A DNA stretch of 64,000 bases from Chloroflexota bacterium (GTDB lineage Bacteria; Chloroflexota; Dehalococcoidia; Lucifugimonadales; Australimonadaceae). Below the pieces are notes generated by a model that worked only from the letters and a program-made list of their open reading frames with translations, was not told the origin of the DNA and ran no database searches. The translations under genes were made by a program, and so were the position numbers. This document shows positions 18,825 through 28,925 of the stretch, piece by piece (position 1 is the first letter of the stretch; the number at the start of each line of letters is the position of its first letter). Location of the stretch: assembly GCA_009838965.1 (NCBI GenBank), contig VXQP01000104.1, forward strand, positions 1 through 64,000, given 5' to 3'.

Positions 18825-18883
18825 CCCCGTCATTCCCGCGAAGGCGGGAATCCAGAGTGCCCGACAGGGCGCACGGAGGTGTG
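18825..18883 (+). repeat. dispersed intergenic repeat R1, copy a
   Basis: CCCCGTCATTCCCGCGAAGGCGGGAATCCAGAGTG core also at 41280 (same core), 41796 (variant) and inverted near 60739. Confidence 0.85.
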
Positions 18884-18901
18884 TTGCGGGGCGGTCTGGT
18901 C

Positions 18902-18960
18902 CCCACTCCCTTGAAGAGAGAGGGTTAGGGAGAGAGTGAACCGGCGGAATGGAGTGGGGA
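18902..18960 (+). repeat. dispersed intergenic repeat R4, copy a
   Basis: CCACTCCCTTGAAGAGAGAGGGTTAGGGAGAGAGTGAACCGGCGGAATGGAGTGGGG; similar to 41911-41976. Confidence 0.55.
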
Positions 18961-18991
18961 GTGGAACTGTCCTTCTGCTAGGCTATGCCGC

Positions 18992-19645
18992 ATGGACGAC
19001 GCAGCCGCCAATACGCAGTCCCGCATCGACGAGATAGCCGCCCTCTCACTCGACGAGTTCCGAGCCAAACACGAGCGGCGCGAGCAGGCGATCAAGGTTT
19101 CACGCGAGGTCGTGCGGACCTCCGCGAACGCCATACGCGCCATCCATCGCAACGAGCTTGACGAGGCTCGCGAGCTCATCGGTGCGGCGGGTGCGCTCGT
19201 CCGCGAGACCCAGCAGACCCTCGAGGGCCACCCGGACCTCTATTTCACCGGCTACACCCAGGACGCCCAGAAGGAGTACGCGGAGGCATGCGCCGTGCTC
19301 GCGTTCATCGCCCGCACGGAGCTCCCGCTCCCGGCAGACATCGGCGTCGAGACGCCGTCCTACCTCAACGGGCTTGCCGAGGCCGCGAGCGAACTGCGGC
19401 GCTACATCCTCGACTCCCTCCGCCGCGACGACGACTCCCGTGCCGAGGAGCTGATGCGCTACATGGACGACGTCTACAACATCCTCGTCGTCATGGACTT
19501 CCCGGACGCCCTCACCTCCGGCCTCCGCCGCACCACCGACCAGCTGCGCGGCGTCCTCGAGCGCACCCGCGGTGACCTCACCATGACCATGCGCCAGCGC
19601 CGCCTCGAGCGGCTGCTCAACGACCGCTCTTGGGATTCTCGATAG
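18992..19645 (+). CDS. translin family protein (3' end altered by insertion)
   Basis: REVVRTSANAIRAIHRNELDEARELIGAAG...GHPDLYFTGYTQDAQKEYAEACAVLAF...YLNGLAEAASELRRYILDSLRRDD...MDDVYNILVVMDFPDALTSGLRRTTDQLRGVLERTRGDLTMT; translin-like signature. Terminates ...LLNDRSWDSR*, whereas the repeat copy at 23.57 kb reads ...LLNDRSAT*. Confidence 0.78.
   Translation: MDDAAANTQSRIDEIAALSLDEFRAKHERREQAIKVSREVVRTSANAIRAIHRNELDEARELIGAAGALVRETQQTLEGHPDLYFTGYTQDAQKEYAEACAVLAFIARTELPLPADIGVETPSYLNGLAEAASELRRYILDSLRRDDDSRAEELMRYMDDVYNILVVMDFPDALTSGLRRTTDQLRGVLERTRGDLTMTMRQRRLERLLNDRSWDSR
19587..19629 (+). repeat. left direct repeat (attL-like) of the translin insertion
   Basis: CCATGCGCCAGCGCCGCCTCGAGCGGCTGCTCAACGACCGCTC. 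Confidence 0.85.
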
Positions 19646-20399
19646 CAGACTCCGCGCCTGATGGGGCCAGTTCATCTGCTATGGGGTCGAGTACCTTGCA
19701 GATCTCCGCATATAAGTCCTCGTCGGAGTAGTGCACAGGACGCTTTGCGGAACCTGGGCCACGCCCGGGAAAGCGGGTTGCTAATGCCCTTGCAAGTGGC
19801 AAGAAGTTCCCCGGTTTCGTCAATGTCAAACGTTGCGAGGGCTCCAACTCTTCGAACCAACGTGCAAGCACATCGCGTACGTTCTTGGTTCTGATGGCTC
19901 CTCGTCGATAGATTTCCCTGGCGTTGGTGCGACTGCCTCCGAATGCCATCATAGCTGTGGCAAGCTCCTGCTCCTGTAGCCAAAGCCCGACAGCGAAGAC
20001 ATCGCGCTCCAGCCTAGTGGGGTCAGGTTCTCGATTCGGGGTTAGTTCTTGCCAAGCCTTCTCTGAGCTTCCGTCTGCACGCACACCAAGCCTGCACTTG
20101 CGGGCTATTGCCTGCCAAAGCGACATCTGCTCGCCTGGGTCAAGGTGTTTAGATTGCACAAGCCCCGATTCCATCAACGCCCGGCCGACCGCCCATCGCT
20201 TGACGAAAGCACGTTGCTCGGCCTCGGCTGTCTTTACATCAGCAGCCAATGCCACGGCTCGGTCAAGCATCTCGTCAATCTCACGGTCCAGCGCTTCCGC
20301 TTCGGCTCGGAACAACTCTCCACGTAGGCTCGCCGGACGGACGGTCTCCACCACGCTGCTCAGCGTACTGTCGGCTCGATTCCATATCTTGACCGGCAT
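19617..20399 (-). CDS. unknown protein encoded in the insertion
   Basis: MPVKIWNRADSTLSSVVETVRPASLRGELFRAEAEALDREIDEMLDRAVALAADVKTAEAEQRAFVKRWAVGRAL...; ATG overlaps the stop of the upstream ORF. Confidence 0.7.
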   Translation of the reverse strand: MPVKIWNRADSTLSSVVETVRPASLRGELFRAEAEALDREIDEMLDRAVALAADVKTAEAEQRAFVKRWAVGRALMESGLVQSKHLDPGEQMSLWQAIARKCRLGVRADGSSEKAWQELTPNREPDPTRLERDVFAVGLWLQEQELATAMMAFGGSRTNAREIYRRGAIRTKNVRDVLARWFEELEPSQRLTLTKPGNFLPLARALATRFPGRGPGSAKRPVHYSDEDLYAEICKVLDPIADELAPSGAESAIENPKSGR

Positions 20400-21013
20400 T
20401 AATCGCGCTCCTCGAATAGGCTCAGCGAACGTGAAGCGCAGTCCCTTGCGAGCCTGTTGTACTCGTCCAAGTGTCCAGTGTAACCCCGCAGAGCCGCCAA
20501 CTCGTGCATCTTGTCGCTGTAGTTCTCCCAACGATCGGGGTTGGCACCGGCCGGTGTGCCACTTAACAAGTCGTCCAACCGAGAGAGGTCTCCTTCGTCT
20601 ACGGGGTCCATGACCCACTCAATGATGCCCTCGGCACAGACATCTACGACGAAAGCCGAAACACCAGACAAACGCTGGGTGGTGCGAACCGGGCCCGTAT
20701 CCAACGCCCTATAAAGAGGGTAACCCGAGGGATAGCGCAGTACCCAACTGGTGGGGTCGCTCTTGTCAAACTGCCAGCGGGGGTGGGGGTCATCACTGGA
20801 GATCTGTTCGATTCTGAATGGTGGCCAGTCCTGGGACTGCGCAGGGTCAACCTCTATGTCTAATGTGCGGCTGGCGTGGGCCACCACGTCGCCGCTGAGG
20901 TAGAGGTCTGCGCGCAACGTGTGGCGCCCTGGCGGCAGAGCAACTGACTGCATTGAAGGCTCAGGGGGCACAGTGGGATTAACTGTAATGCGGGCCTTGG
21001 ACACCGGGCACAC
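20399..21013 (-). CDS. Ig/CARDB-like segment plus unknown C-terminus; probably the separated 3' part of the GHKL ATPase gene
   Basis: GTG start; KARITVNPTVPPEPSMQSVALPPGRHTLRADLYLSGDVVAHASRTLDIEVDPA continues the beta-sandwich pattern interrupted at the end of 20979-22946. Confidence 0.55.
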   Translation of the reverse strand: MCPVSKARITVNPTVPPEPSMQSVALPPGRHTLRADLYLSGDVVAHASRTLDIEVDPAQSQDWPPFRIEQISSDDPHPRWQFDKSDPTSWVLRYPSGYPLYRALDTGPVRTTQRLSGVSAFVVDVCAEGIIEWVMDPVDEGDLSRLDDLLSGTPAGANPDRWENYSDKMHELAALRGYTGHLDEYNRLARDCASRSLSLFEERD

Positions 21014-22946
21014 GGGAAGGAGTTGCTCCGGCAGGGATTCCCTGCGTCACAACAGGTGCCATGTCTGCGAGGAGGAGGTCTCCGAGGCTTGCAGTCAACT
21101 GCAGCGTTTGGCTCTCTGCCGTGTGGTTGGTGACACTTATCTGGACTCCGACGGTATCGCCACTGTTGATGCGGCGTTGTCCGGTGGAGTGGTTCTCCAC
21201 GGATATGGATATCGTGTATGGCTTGGAATGGCGCTCAGGCGGGTCCTCGTTCACGAACATACTCCGGGATGCTTGAGCGACCTGCACGCCACTTGCTTCG
21301 ACCCTCGCCACAAGTCTCCATTTCCCATCACGCGCACACTGCAACTTTCCTTGAGTCGGTGTGCCGTTGATGACCTGATAATCCCCGAAACGCGCGATTC
21401 CCTCTCCATTCCGCCACTCCACCTCCCGGCTTGCGACGAGTGTGCGCGACTCTGATTCGTCGGCTTTCATCAATTCCAAGGATACGACGGCGCGCTTGGA
21501 GGCAGGTGGTTCGAGTCTAGTGATGACCTCTAGATTGCGGATGTATTGCCCCCTGTTGACGCGCGTAGACCTAGAATCGGGGTACTCCAGATGTAGTTCG
21601 CATGACCAGCGCTCAGACAACCCGGGAAGCAATTGAGAAGGTGCTGACGCTCTTCCGCGATCGCCTCGTGGTGACCGCGTTCGGGGATTCAGGAATCGTA
21701 GGAACTCCATAGCTGCGTCACGCTCTGCCTCTGGGGCTTGGCGAATGGACTCCTGCGTGCCCCATCCTTGTTCCGTTGCGAACTCTTCCACCTTGCTTAC
21801 GATGACCGAGAGCATGGGTCTGATTCCTGACGAGCGCCGGTCGAACCGTTCGTGCTGTGAACTCTCCGCCCTACGAAGTTCAGGTTCAGAGGCTTGGTCG
21901 AATTCAACGAAGCCCCGAAATCCCGGCCGCTTGTCACGAGGGACGTAGTCTGACAGAGTCTCCGTCCCCAAGGTTTCTATCCATTGCTGACCCCTCAGCA
22001 GTTGGACACCCCAGAATTGCGCACTAGCCCCTTCGATGTCGGGTTCATTTAGCGATTCATCGTAGAGGAGGACGATACGCTTGATCTTCAACCCGGCAAC
22101 ATCCACATTCTCGTAGGTTCGAACTCGGGGCGTTGACCTTCTCCACGGCTCGGACTCCCACCACTCTGGAACCGAAACAGCCTGGCGGATTCCGTCCTCG
22201 TCAACCAAGCTGATGCTCATGCCAACCTGAATGGCCCGCCACCAGCACCGCTGGAGCCACGAATGGAGTTCGCCAGACTGGAAGGCTTCGAGAGCTTCAT
22301 GAGACAAGTGGGGCACTATGACGCGAGTGCCCACTTGAGTGAGTGGTTCCAGCCCTAGCTGAATATCCGTGCCGTCGGCAGATGTGTAATGAGAGGACAC
22401 TATTCGGCGAGCTTCTTCAGCGCTGAAGGGCGGCGTCAGCACGGTATCGAACGGGCTGGCATAACGGACGCCTAGGCGATACGTACCATCTGAGAGAAGC
22501 GTGTCGTAGAGAATCATCATCCGGTCTTGTTGGGAAGAAGCCACCCTCGGTAACGCTGAGTGGTACAAGAAGGCAGCTTTGCCCTGCCCTCGCGAACCCA
22601 AGGCCGCGTCGTCTTCCTTGGTGTACCCCATGCCTTCAAACGCGGCCCAATTCTCGTCTGCGCGAAGCACATTACCCCTCGCTTGAATCTCGTCCAAGGT
22701 GAGGGCGGGACCTCGGAGCCCCGTAGTGTTGGAGTCGGTGACGGTAAGCATGTAGGCACGGGTGCCGTCCAAGAGAGGACGTTGGTACAATCGGTATTCC
22801 ACTTGAGCATGACCTCGGGCAGCATCCTTGGAGTTTTGCACTGGCTCTTGCGCCAGTGCGCGGATAGGGCCCATTCCGTAGCCCTCGATGATGTTGCGCA
22901 CGATGGTGACCATGTTAGTGACGGTCGGTACGAACTGAGATGTCAT
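20979..22946 (-). CDS. GHKL (Hsp90/MORC-like) ATPase-domain protein
   Basis: N-box QEPVQNSKDA (ExxxNxxDA), G1-like VTDSNTTGL, G2-like GSRGQGKAAFLYHS. Confidence 0.72.
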   Translation of the reverse strand: MTSQFVPTVTNMVTIVRNIIEGYGMGPIRALAQEPVQNSKDAARGHAQVEYRLYQRPLLDGTRAYMLTVTDSNTTGLRGPALTLDEIQARGNVLRADENWAAFEGMGYTKEDDAALGSRGQGKAAFLYHSALPRVASSQQDRMMILYDTLLSDGTYRLGVRYASPFDTVLTPPFSAEEARRIVSSHYTSADGTDIQLGLEPLTQVGTRVIVPHLSHEALEAFQSGELHSWLQRCWWRAIQVGMSISLVDEDGIRQAVSVPEWWESEPWRRSTPRVRTYENVDVAGLKIKRIVLLYDESLNEPDIEGASAQFWGVQLLRGQQWIETLGTETLSDYVPRDKRPGFRGFVEFDQASEPELRRAESSQHERFDRRSSGIRPMLSVIVSKVEEFATEQGWGTQESIRQAPEAERDAAMEFLRFLNPRTRSPRGDRGRASAPSQLLPGLSERWSCELHLEYPDSRSTRVNRGQYIRNLEVITRLEPPASKRAVVSLELMKADESESRTLVASREVEWRNGEGIARFGDYQVINGTPTQGKLQCARDGKWRLVARVEASGVQVAQASRSMFVNEDPPERHSKPYTISISVENHSTGQRRINSGDTVGVQISVTNHTAESQTLQLTASLGDLLLADMAPVVTQGIPAGATPSRVPGVQGPHYS

Positions 22947-22987
22947 GGCATCGCTCCCGAAGTACGTGGTCGTCTACTCGTTGAGGG

Positions 22988-23473
22988 TTACCCAGTACGC
23001 CGTCGGCGCTGCCTTCGCGCTCCGACGTTGCGGGCATTGGGGTAATCCCTGCGCAGAGCGTAGAACCCTTTAGCAGTAGGGCGGACAAAGCGGGGGTCCT
23101 GGACCATGCGGGCGGTCAGGTTGGCCCATGGAGTCGCTCCATAGAGGTCTCCTCCACGTCTGATGACCTCCTGTGCCAGCTCCTTGTAGTACATTGGCTC
23201 TCCGTTCCGTTCACTCAGCACTGCCTCGGCGATATCACACACATGGCTGCGGTTGCCAGTATTGTAGTTGTGTTGTGTCTGTGGCATAGCATCTTGGCTT
23301 TCAGATGACTCTTGGTCGTCTAGGAGCGCTCGTACATGCTCTAGGCGTCGCTGCACGAGTGAGAGGCGTTCTTGGGCTTCCCGGACTCTCATCTGAAGAT
23401 CTGCTGCCTCCGCTTCCAGGTGTTGGCGCTCAGTGGCTAGCAGACTGTTTAGGTTACCTTCCATATCGTGCAT
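22988..23473 (-). CDS. coiled-coil plus HARE-HTH-like (winged helix) protein
   Basis: AEAVLSERNGEPMYYKELAQEVIRRGGDLYGATPWANLTARMVQDPRFVRPTAKGFYALRRDYP fits the HARE-HTH pattern; N-terminal heptad-like region. ATG 23473 or 23464. Confidence 0.65.
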   Translation of the reverse strand: MHDMEGNLNSLLATERQHLEAEAADLQMRVREAQERLSLVQRRLEHVRALLDDQESSESQDAMPQTQHNYNTGNRSHVCDIAEAVLSERNGEPMYYKELAQEVIRRGGDLYGATPWANLTARMVQDPRFVRPTAKGFYALRRDYPNARNVGARRQRRRRTG

Positions 23474-23502
23474 CCTTTCACTACCTGGAGGTTTGGCAAA
23501 TG

Positions 23503-23530
23503 ACTATAACAGAATGTAATACGGTGTCAA
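23503..23530 (-). promoter_or_regulatory. sigma70-like promoter of the insertion operon
   Basis: On the minus strand TTGACA-N16-TATAGT, just upstream of the HARE-HTH ORF. Confidence 0.7.
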
Positions 23531-23567
23531 TAGGGAGAATAATGGTGGATGTATTACGGCAGCGGCC

Positions 23568-23610
23568 CCATGCGCCAGCGCCGCCTGGAACGCCTGCTCA
23601 ACGACCGCTC
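23568..23610 (+). repeat. right direct repeat (attR-like), carrying the probable native translin 3' end
   Basis: CCATGCGCCAGCGCCGCCTGGAACGCCTGCTCAACGACCGCTC, then CGCCACGTGA; encodes MRQRRLERLLNDRSAT*. Confidence 0.85.
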
Positions 23611-23753
23611 CGCCACGTGACGGAGCGGGAGTGTCCGGTGTCGCCGGTTTGACCTTGGGGCGCTCTGGCGCAGACAATAGCGCACTGCCGGACTCCGGCG
23701 AGAATCACATGTGCGGGGCAGTGGTGGGCCGTGCCCATGCCCCCGGGAGGTAG

Positions 23754-25829
<2,076 letters not shown>

Positions 25830-25907
25830 GAGAGCGGAGAGTCTGCCAGGATAATCGGGGCGGTTGCATCGCAGCCGCCCCGATCGCTTCAACCACGGAG
25901 GAGGACC

Positions 25908-26708
25908 ATGGACCTCGGCATAACCGGCAAGCGAGCGCTCGTAACCGGAGGCACGCGCGGCATCGGCTACGCCATCGCATGGGAACTGGCGCGAGAGGGC
26001 GTCGACGTGGCGCTCTGCGCCCGCGACGAGTCCGCGGCCCGCGACGTCGCCGCTGAGATCGCCGCCGGGACCGGCGTGCGCGTGGTCGGCTTCCGCGCCG
26101 ACACCGGCATCGCGGAGGACGTGATGCGGCTCGTGGCGGACACGGCGGACACGCTTGGCGGGCTGGACATCCTCGTGAACAACGCCGCGCGCGTCGGCTT
26201 CGCAGGCGGCCCGGACACCCTCACGCAGCTGAACGAGGAGATGCTGCGTGACGACTTCGACGTGAAGATCATGGGTTACCTGCGCTGCGCTCAGCAGGCC
26301 GCGCCTTACATGGAGCGCGCCGGGTGGGGGCGCATCGTCAACATGGACGGCATGGCCGCGCGCAACGCCGCCGGCATCAGCGGCGGTTTGCGCAACGCCG
26401 CCGTGATGAACTTCACCAAGGTCATGTCCGAGGAGCTTGGCCCCAAGGGGATCACCGTCAACGCCGTCCACCCTGCCCTGAGCCGGACGGAAGCTTTGGT
26501 CGAGCGGCTGCAGGGCACTGCCGAGCGCGAGGGCATCACCCTCGCGGAGGCGGAGCAGCGCATCGCCAGGAACAACGCGATACGCCGCCTCGTGACGGTC
26601 GAGGAGATCGCGTCAATCGTCGTTTTCCTCTGCTCGGAGCAGGCGGGCTGCATCACCGGCGAGGCTGTCGCTCCCGCGGGCGGCAACTCCCGCGCCGTGT
26701 TCTACTAG
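25908..26708 (+). CDS. SDR family oxidoreductase
   Basis: [36 protein letters not shown]. Confidence 0.9.
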   Translation: MDLGITGKRALVTGGTRGIGYAIAWELAREGVDVALCARDESAARDVAAEIAAGTGVRVVGFRADTGIAEDVMRLVADTADTLGGLDILVNNAARVGFAGGPDTLTQLNEEMLRDDFDVKIMGYLRCAQQAAPYMERAGWGRIVNMDGMAARNAAGISGGLRNAAVMNFTKVMSEELGPKGITVNAVHPALSRTEALVERLQGTAEREGITLAEAEQRIARNNAIRRLVTVEEIASIVVFLCSEQAGCITGEAVAPAGGNSRAVFY

Positions 26709-26718
26709 CGGAGCCGCC

Positions 26719-27105
26719 ATGCCACGCACGAACGTCAGCGGCAACAGCCCGTACGAAGGCTCCATCGGCTTCTCACGCGCCGTGCGTGTGGGGAACTCCG
26801 TCTACGTCTCCGGCACCGTCGCGACCGCAGCCGACGGCTCTGTGGCGGGCGTCAGTGACGCCTACGCGCAGACGGTGCAGACGTTGCGCAACATCGAGAC
26901 AGCGCTGCAGAAGGCGGGGGCATCTCTGAGTGACGTAGTGCGGACACGGATGTACGTGACCGACATCGCCAACTGGGAGGCCGTTGCTCGCGCACACGGT
27001 GAGTTCTTCCGCGACGTGCGTCCCGCCTCGACGATGGTGGAGGTGAGCCGCCTCATCGACCCCGCGATGCTCGTCGAGATCGAGGCCGACGCTCTCATCG
27101 AATAG
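26719..27105 (+). CDS. RidA family protein
   Basis: [19 protein letters not shown]...[30 protein letters not shown]...[28 protein letters not shown]. Confidence 0.92.
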   Translation: MPRTNVSGNSPYEGSIGFSRAVRVGNSVYVSGTVATAADGSVAGVSDAYAQTVQTLRNIETALQKAGASLSDVVRTRMYVTDIANWEAVARAHGEFFRDVRPASTMVEVSRLIDPAMLVEIEADALIE

Positions 27106-27115
27106 ACTCCCGCGT

Positions 27116-28144
27116 CTACTGCAAAGGCAGCGGCGGCTGCAGCCACGCGCCCGTCGTGTTGACCTCTATCCGGGTGATCCACTTCACCCACTCGAACCCG
27201 CGCTTCCCCGGCACCACCAGGCGCACCGGCGCGCCGTGACCGTGCGACAGCCGTTCGCCGCCGACGTGCGTTGCGAGCAGCAGCCCTTCCGCATGCCGGA
27301 GGCCGAAGCGGCGGTAGTACCCCGTCGCCGACGTAACCGTGATGCTTGCCGCCGAGGTCTGGGGACGCGCCCGCTCCAGCAACTCCCCGAGCCGTACGCC
27401 GCGCCACGTCTGCGTCGAGTGCCACCCGCCCGTGCAGTCGAGCACCACGGTCTCCTCTTCCGTGCCCGTCACGTCGTCGTATCTGATGGTCTGCGGAGCG
27501 TCGACCGCGCCGTCTATCGTGAGCGTCCACGTCTCGCGGTCGATCGGTTCGAGCCTGTCGTTCAGCCACGACGTGGTGGGGAAGGCGTTGCCCGTGAAGT
27601 CGCCCGCCGCGTAGGAGCCGGTGAACCGTTTGGCCTGCGCGATGCCCGTCACGCCGTCGATCCGCGCCCCGACCTGCCACAGCACCGTGCCCGCGAGCGC
27701 CAGCCCGCCCAGCCGCAGCACGGAGCGCCGCTCGGCCCAGTAGCGCGGGCGCAGCAGTTTCCGGTAACGCGCCAGGTGCCACACGATCATCGGCACGATG
27801 AGGAATACGAGCAGCGCGTGCCACGTCATGCCGGATGAGCCGAGGTAGGAGAACCGCCCGATGTGCGACCACGCCACGCCCAGCATGATGTCGGTCAGCA
27901 GGAGTGAGAGCGCCCCCACCGCCACCCAGTCCTGGCCCGTCCATGCGCCCCAGCGCCGCTTGAGTGGCCGGAGCAGGTTCGGCACCTTCCACACCAGCAC
28001 TGCCACCACCGCCAGCCCTGCCGCGCGGTGTGCGCTCGTCTGCCACGCCTGCTCCGGCTCAGCCGCGACGAATGCGTAGTAGCCCGTCACGACCGAGCCG
28101 GTGGCGATCAGCAGGATGAACATGTTTGCCCACGGATGCTTCAT
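27116..28144 (-). CDS. membrane-anchored sulfite-oxidase-fold molybdopterin oxidoreductase
   Basis: N-terminal multi-TM segment with histidines, then ...VVLDCTGGWHSTQTWRGVRLGELLERA and HGAPVRLVVPGKRGFEWVKWITRIEV. Confidence 0.85.
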   Translation of the reverse strand: MKHPWANMFILLIATGSVVTGYYAFVAAEPEQAWQTSAHRAAGLAVVAVLVWKVPNLLRPLKRRWGAWTGQDWVAVGALSLLLTDIMLGVAWSHIGRFSYLGSSGMTWHALLVFLIVPMIVWHLARYRKLLRPRYWAERRSVLRLGGLALAGTVLWQVGARIDGVTGIAQAKRFTGSYAAGDFTGNAFPTTSWLNDRLEPIDRETWTLTIDGAVDAPQTIRYDDVTGTEEETVVLDCTGGWHSTQTWRGVRLGELLERARPQTSAASITVTSATGYYRRFGLRHAEGLLLATHVGGERLSHGHGAPVRLVVPGKRGFEWVKWITRIEVNTTGAWLQPPLPLQ

Positions 28145-28268
28145 CGCGCGCTCGCCTGCCTACCGACTATGGTACGCCCGCCGCGCCGGTATGGCTCTTC
28201 CCGCTGCCCCGCGTGCAGTGTGCCAACCGCTGCTAGAATAGCGCGCGCTATACCGGGAAGAGGGGCAG

Positions 28269-28862
28269 ATGACGGTTCTGAGCGACCGGACGATACGTGA
28301 GGAGTTGAAGAGCGGGAACATCGTGATAGACCCGCTCATGGAGGGCTGCATCCAGCCCGCCAGCGTCGATCTCCACCTCGGACGCAGTTTCCTCGTGTTC
28401 CGGAATAACCACGTGCCGTTCATAGACGTTCGCGCGATGAACGAGACGCTCACAGAGCAGGTCACCGTGGGCGATGACGTGCCCTTCATGCTCCACCCCG
28501 GTGAGTTCGTGCTCGGCAGCACCCTCGAGCACGTCGAGGTGCCCGCGGACCTCGTGGCGCGGCTCGAGGGCAAGAGCTCGCTCGGGCGGGTGGGACTGCT
28601 CATCCACTCGACCGCGGGCTACGTCGACCCCGGCTGGAAGGGACGCCTGACGCTGGAGCTGAGCAATGTCTCCAACCTCCCCATCACGCTCTACTACCGC
28701 ATGAAGATCGGCCAGATATCGTTCCTGCGCCTCTCCACTCCGGCGGAGCGCCTCTACGGCTCGGCTGAGCTCGGCTCCAAGTACCAGGGCCAGCAGGAAC
28801 CCACGCCCAGCCGCATCCAGATGGACTTCGATCCGTCCCCCGGTGCCCCGCCTTCCTCCTGA
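28269..28862 (+). CDS. dcd: dCTP deaminase
   Basis: MTVLSDRTIREELKSGNIVIDPLMEGCIQPASVDLHLG...GKSSLGRVGLLIHSTAGYVDPGWKGRLTLELSN. Confidence 0.95.
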   Translation: MTVLSDRTIREELKSGNIVIDPLMEGCIQPASVDLHLGRSFLVFRNNHVPFIDVRAMNETLTEQVTVGDDVPFMLHPGEFVLGSTLEHVEVPADLVARLEGKSSLGRVGLLIHSTAGYVDPGWKGRLTLELSNVSNLPITLYYRMKIGQISFLRLSTPAERLYGSAELGSKYQGQQEPTPSRIQMDFDPSPGAPPSS

Positions 28863-28925
28863 GACGCCCCGTTATACTTACCTCTGAGGCCCGAATGTAC
28901 GGCAGCCTCGGAGGGATGTCGCGCC

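Larger units (their letters stand above)
19587..23610. mobile_element. ~4 kb insertion at the 3' end of the translin gene, bounded by 43-nt direct repeats
   Basis: Left repeat 19587-19629 and right repeat 23568-23610 share 40/43 nt. The interior is an opposite-strand operon that looks lower in GC than its flanks. Confidence 0.75.

Noticed and set aside
19587-23610. classical transposon or prophage
   Set aside because: No transposase, integrase or structural phage gene is visible, and the bounding repeats are the target gene's 3' end rather than terminal inverted repeats.
28863-28925. possible FMN riboswitch before ribD
   Set aside because: The intergenic gap is only ~60 nt and lacks RFN-element consensus blocks.
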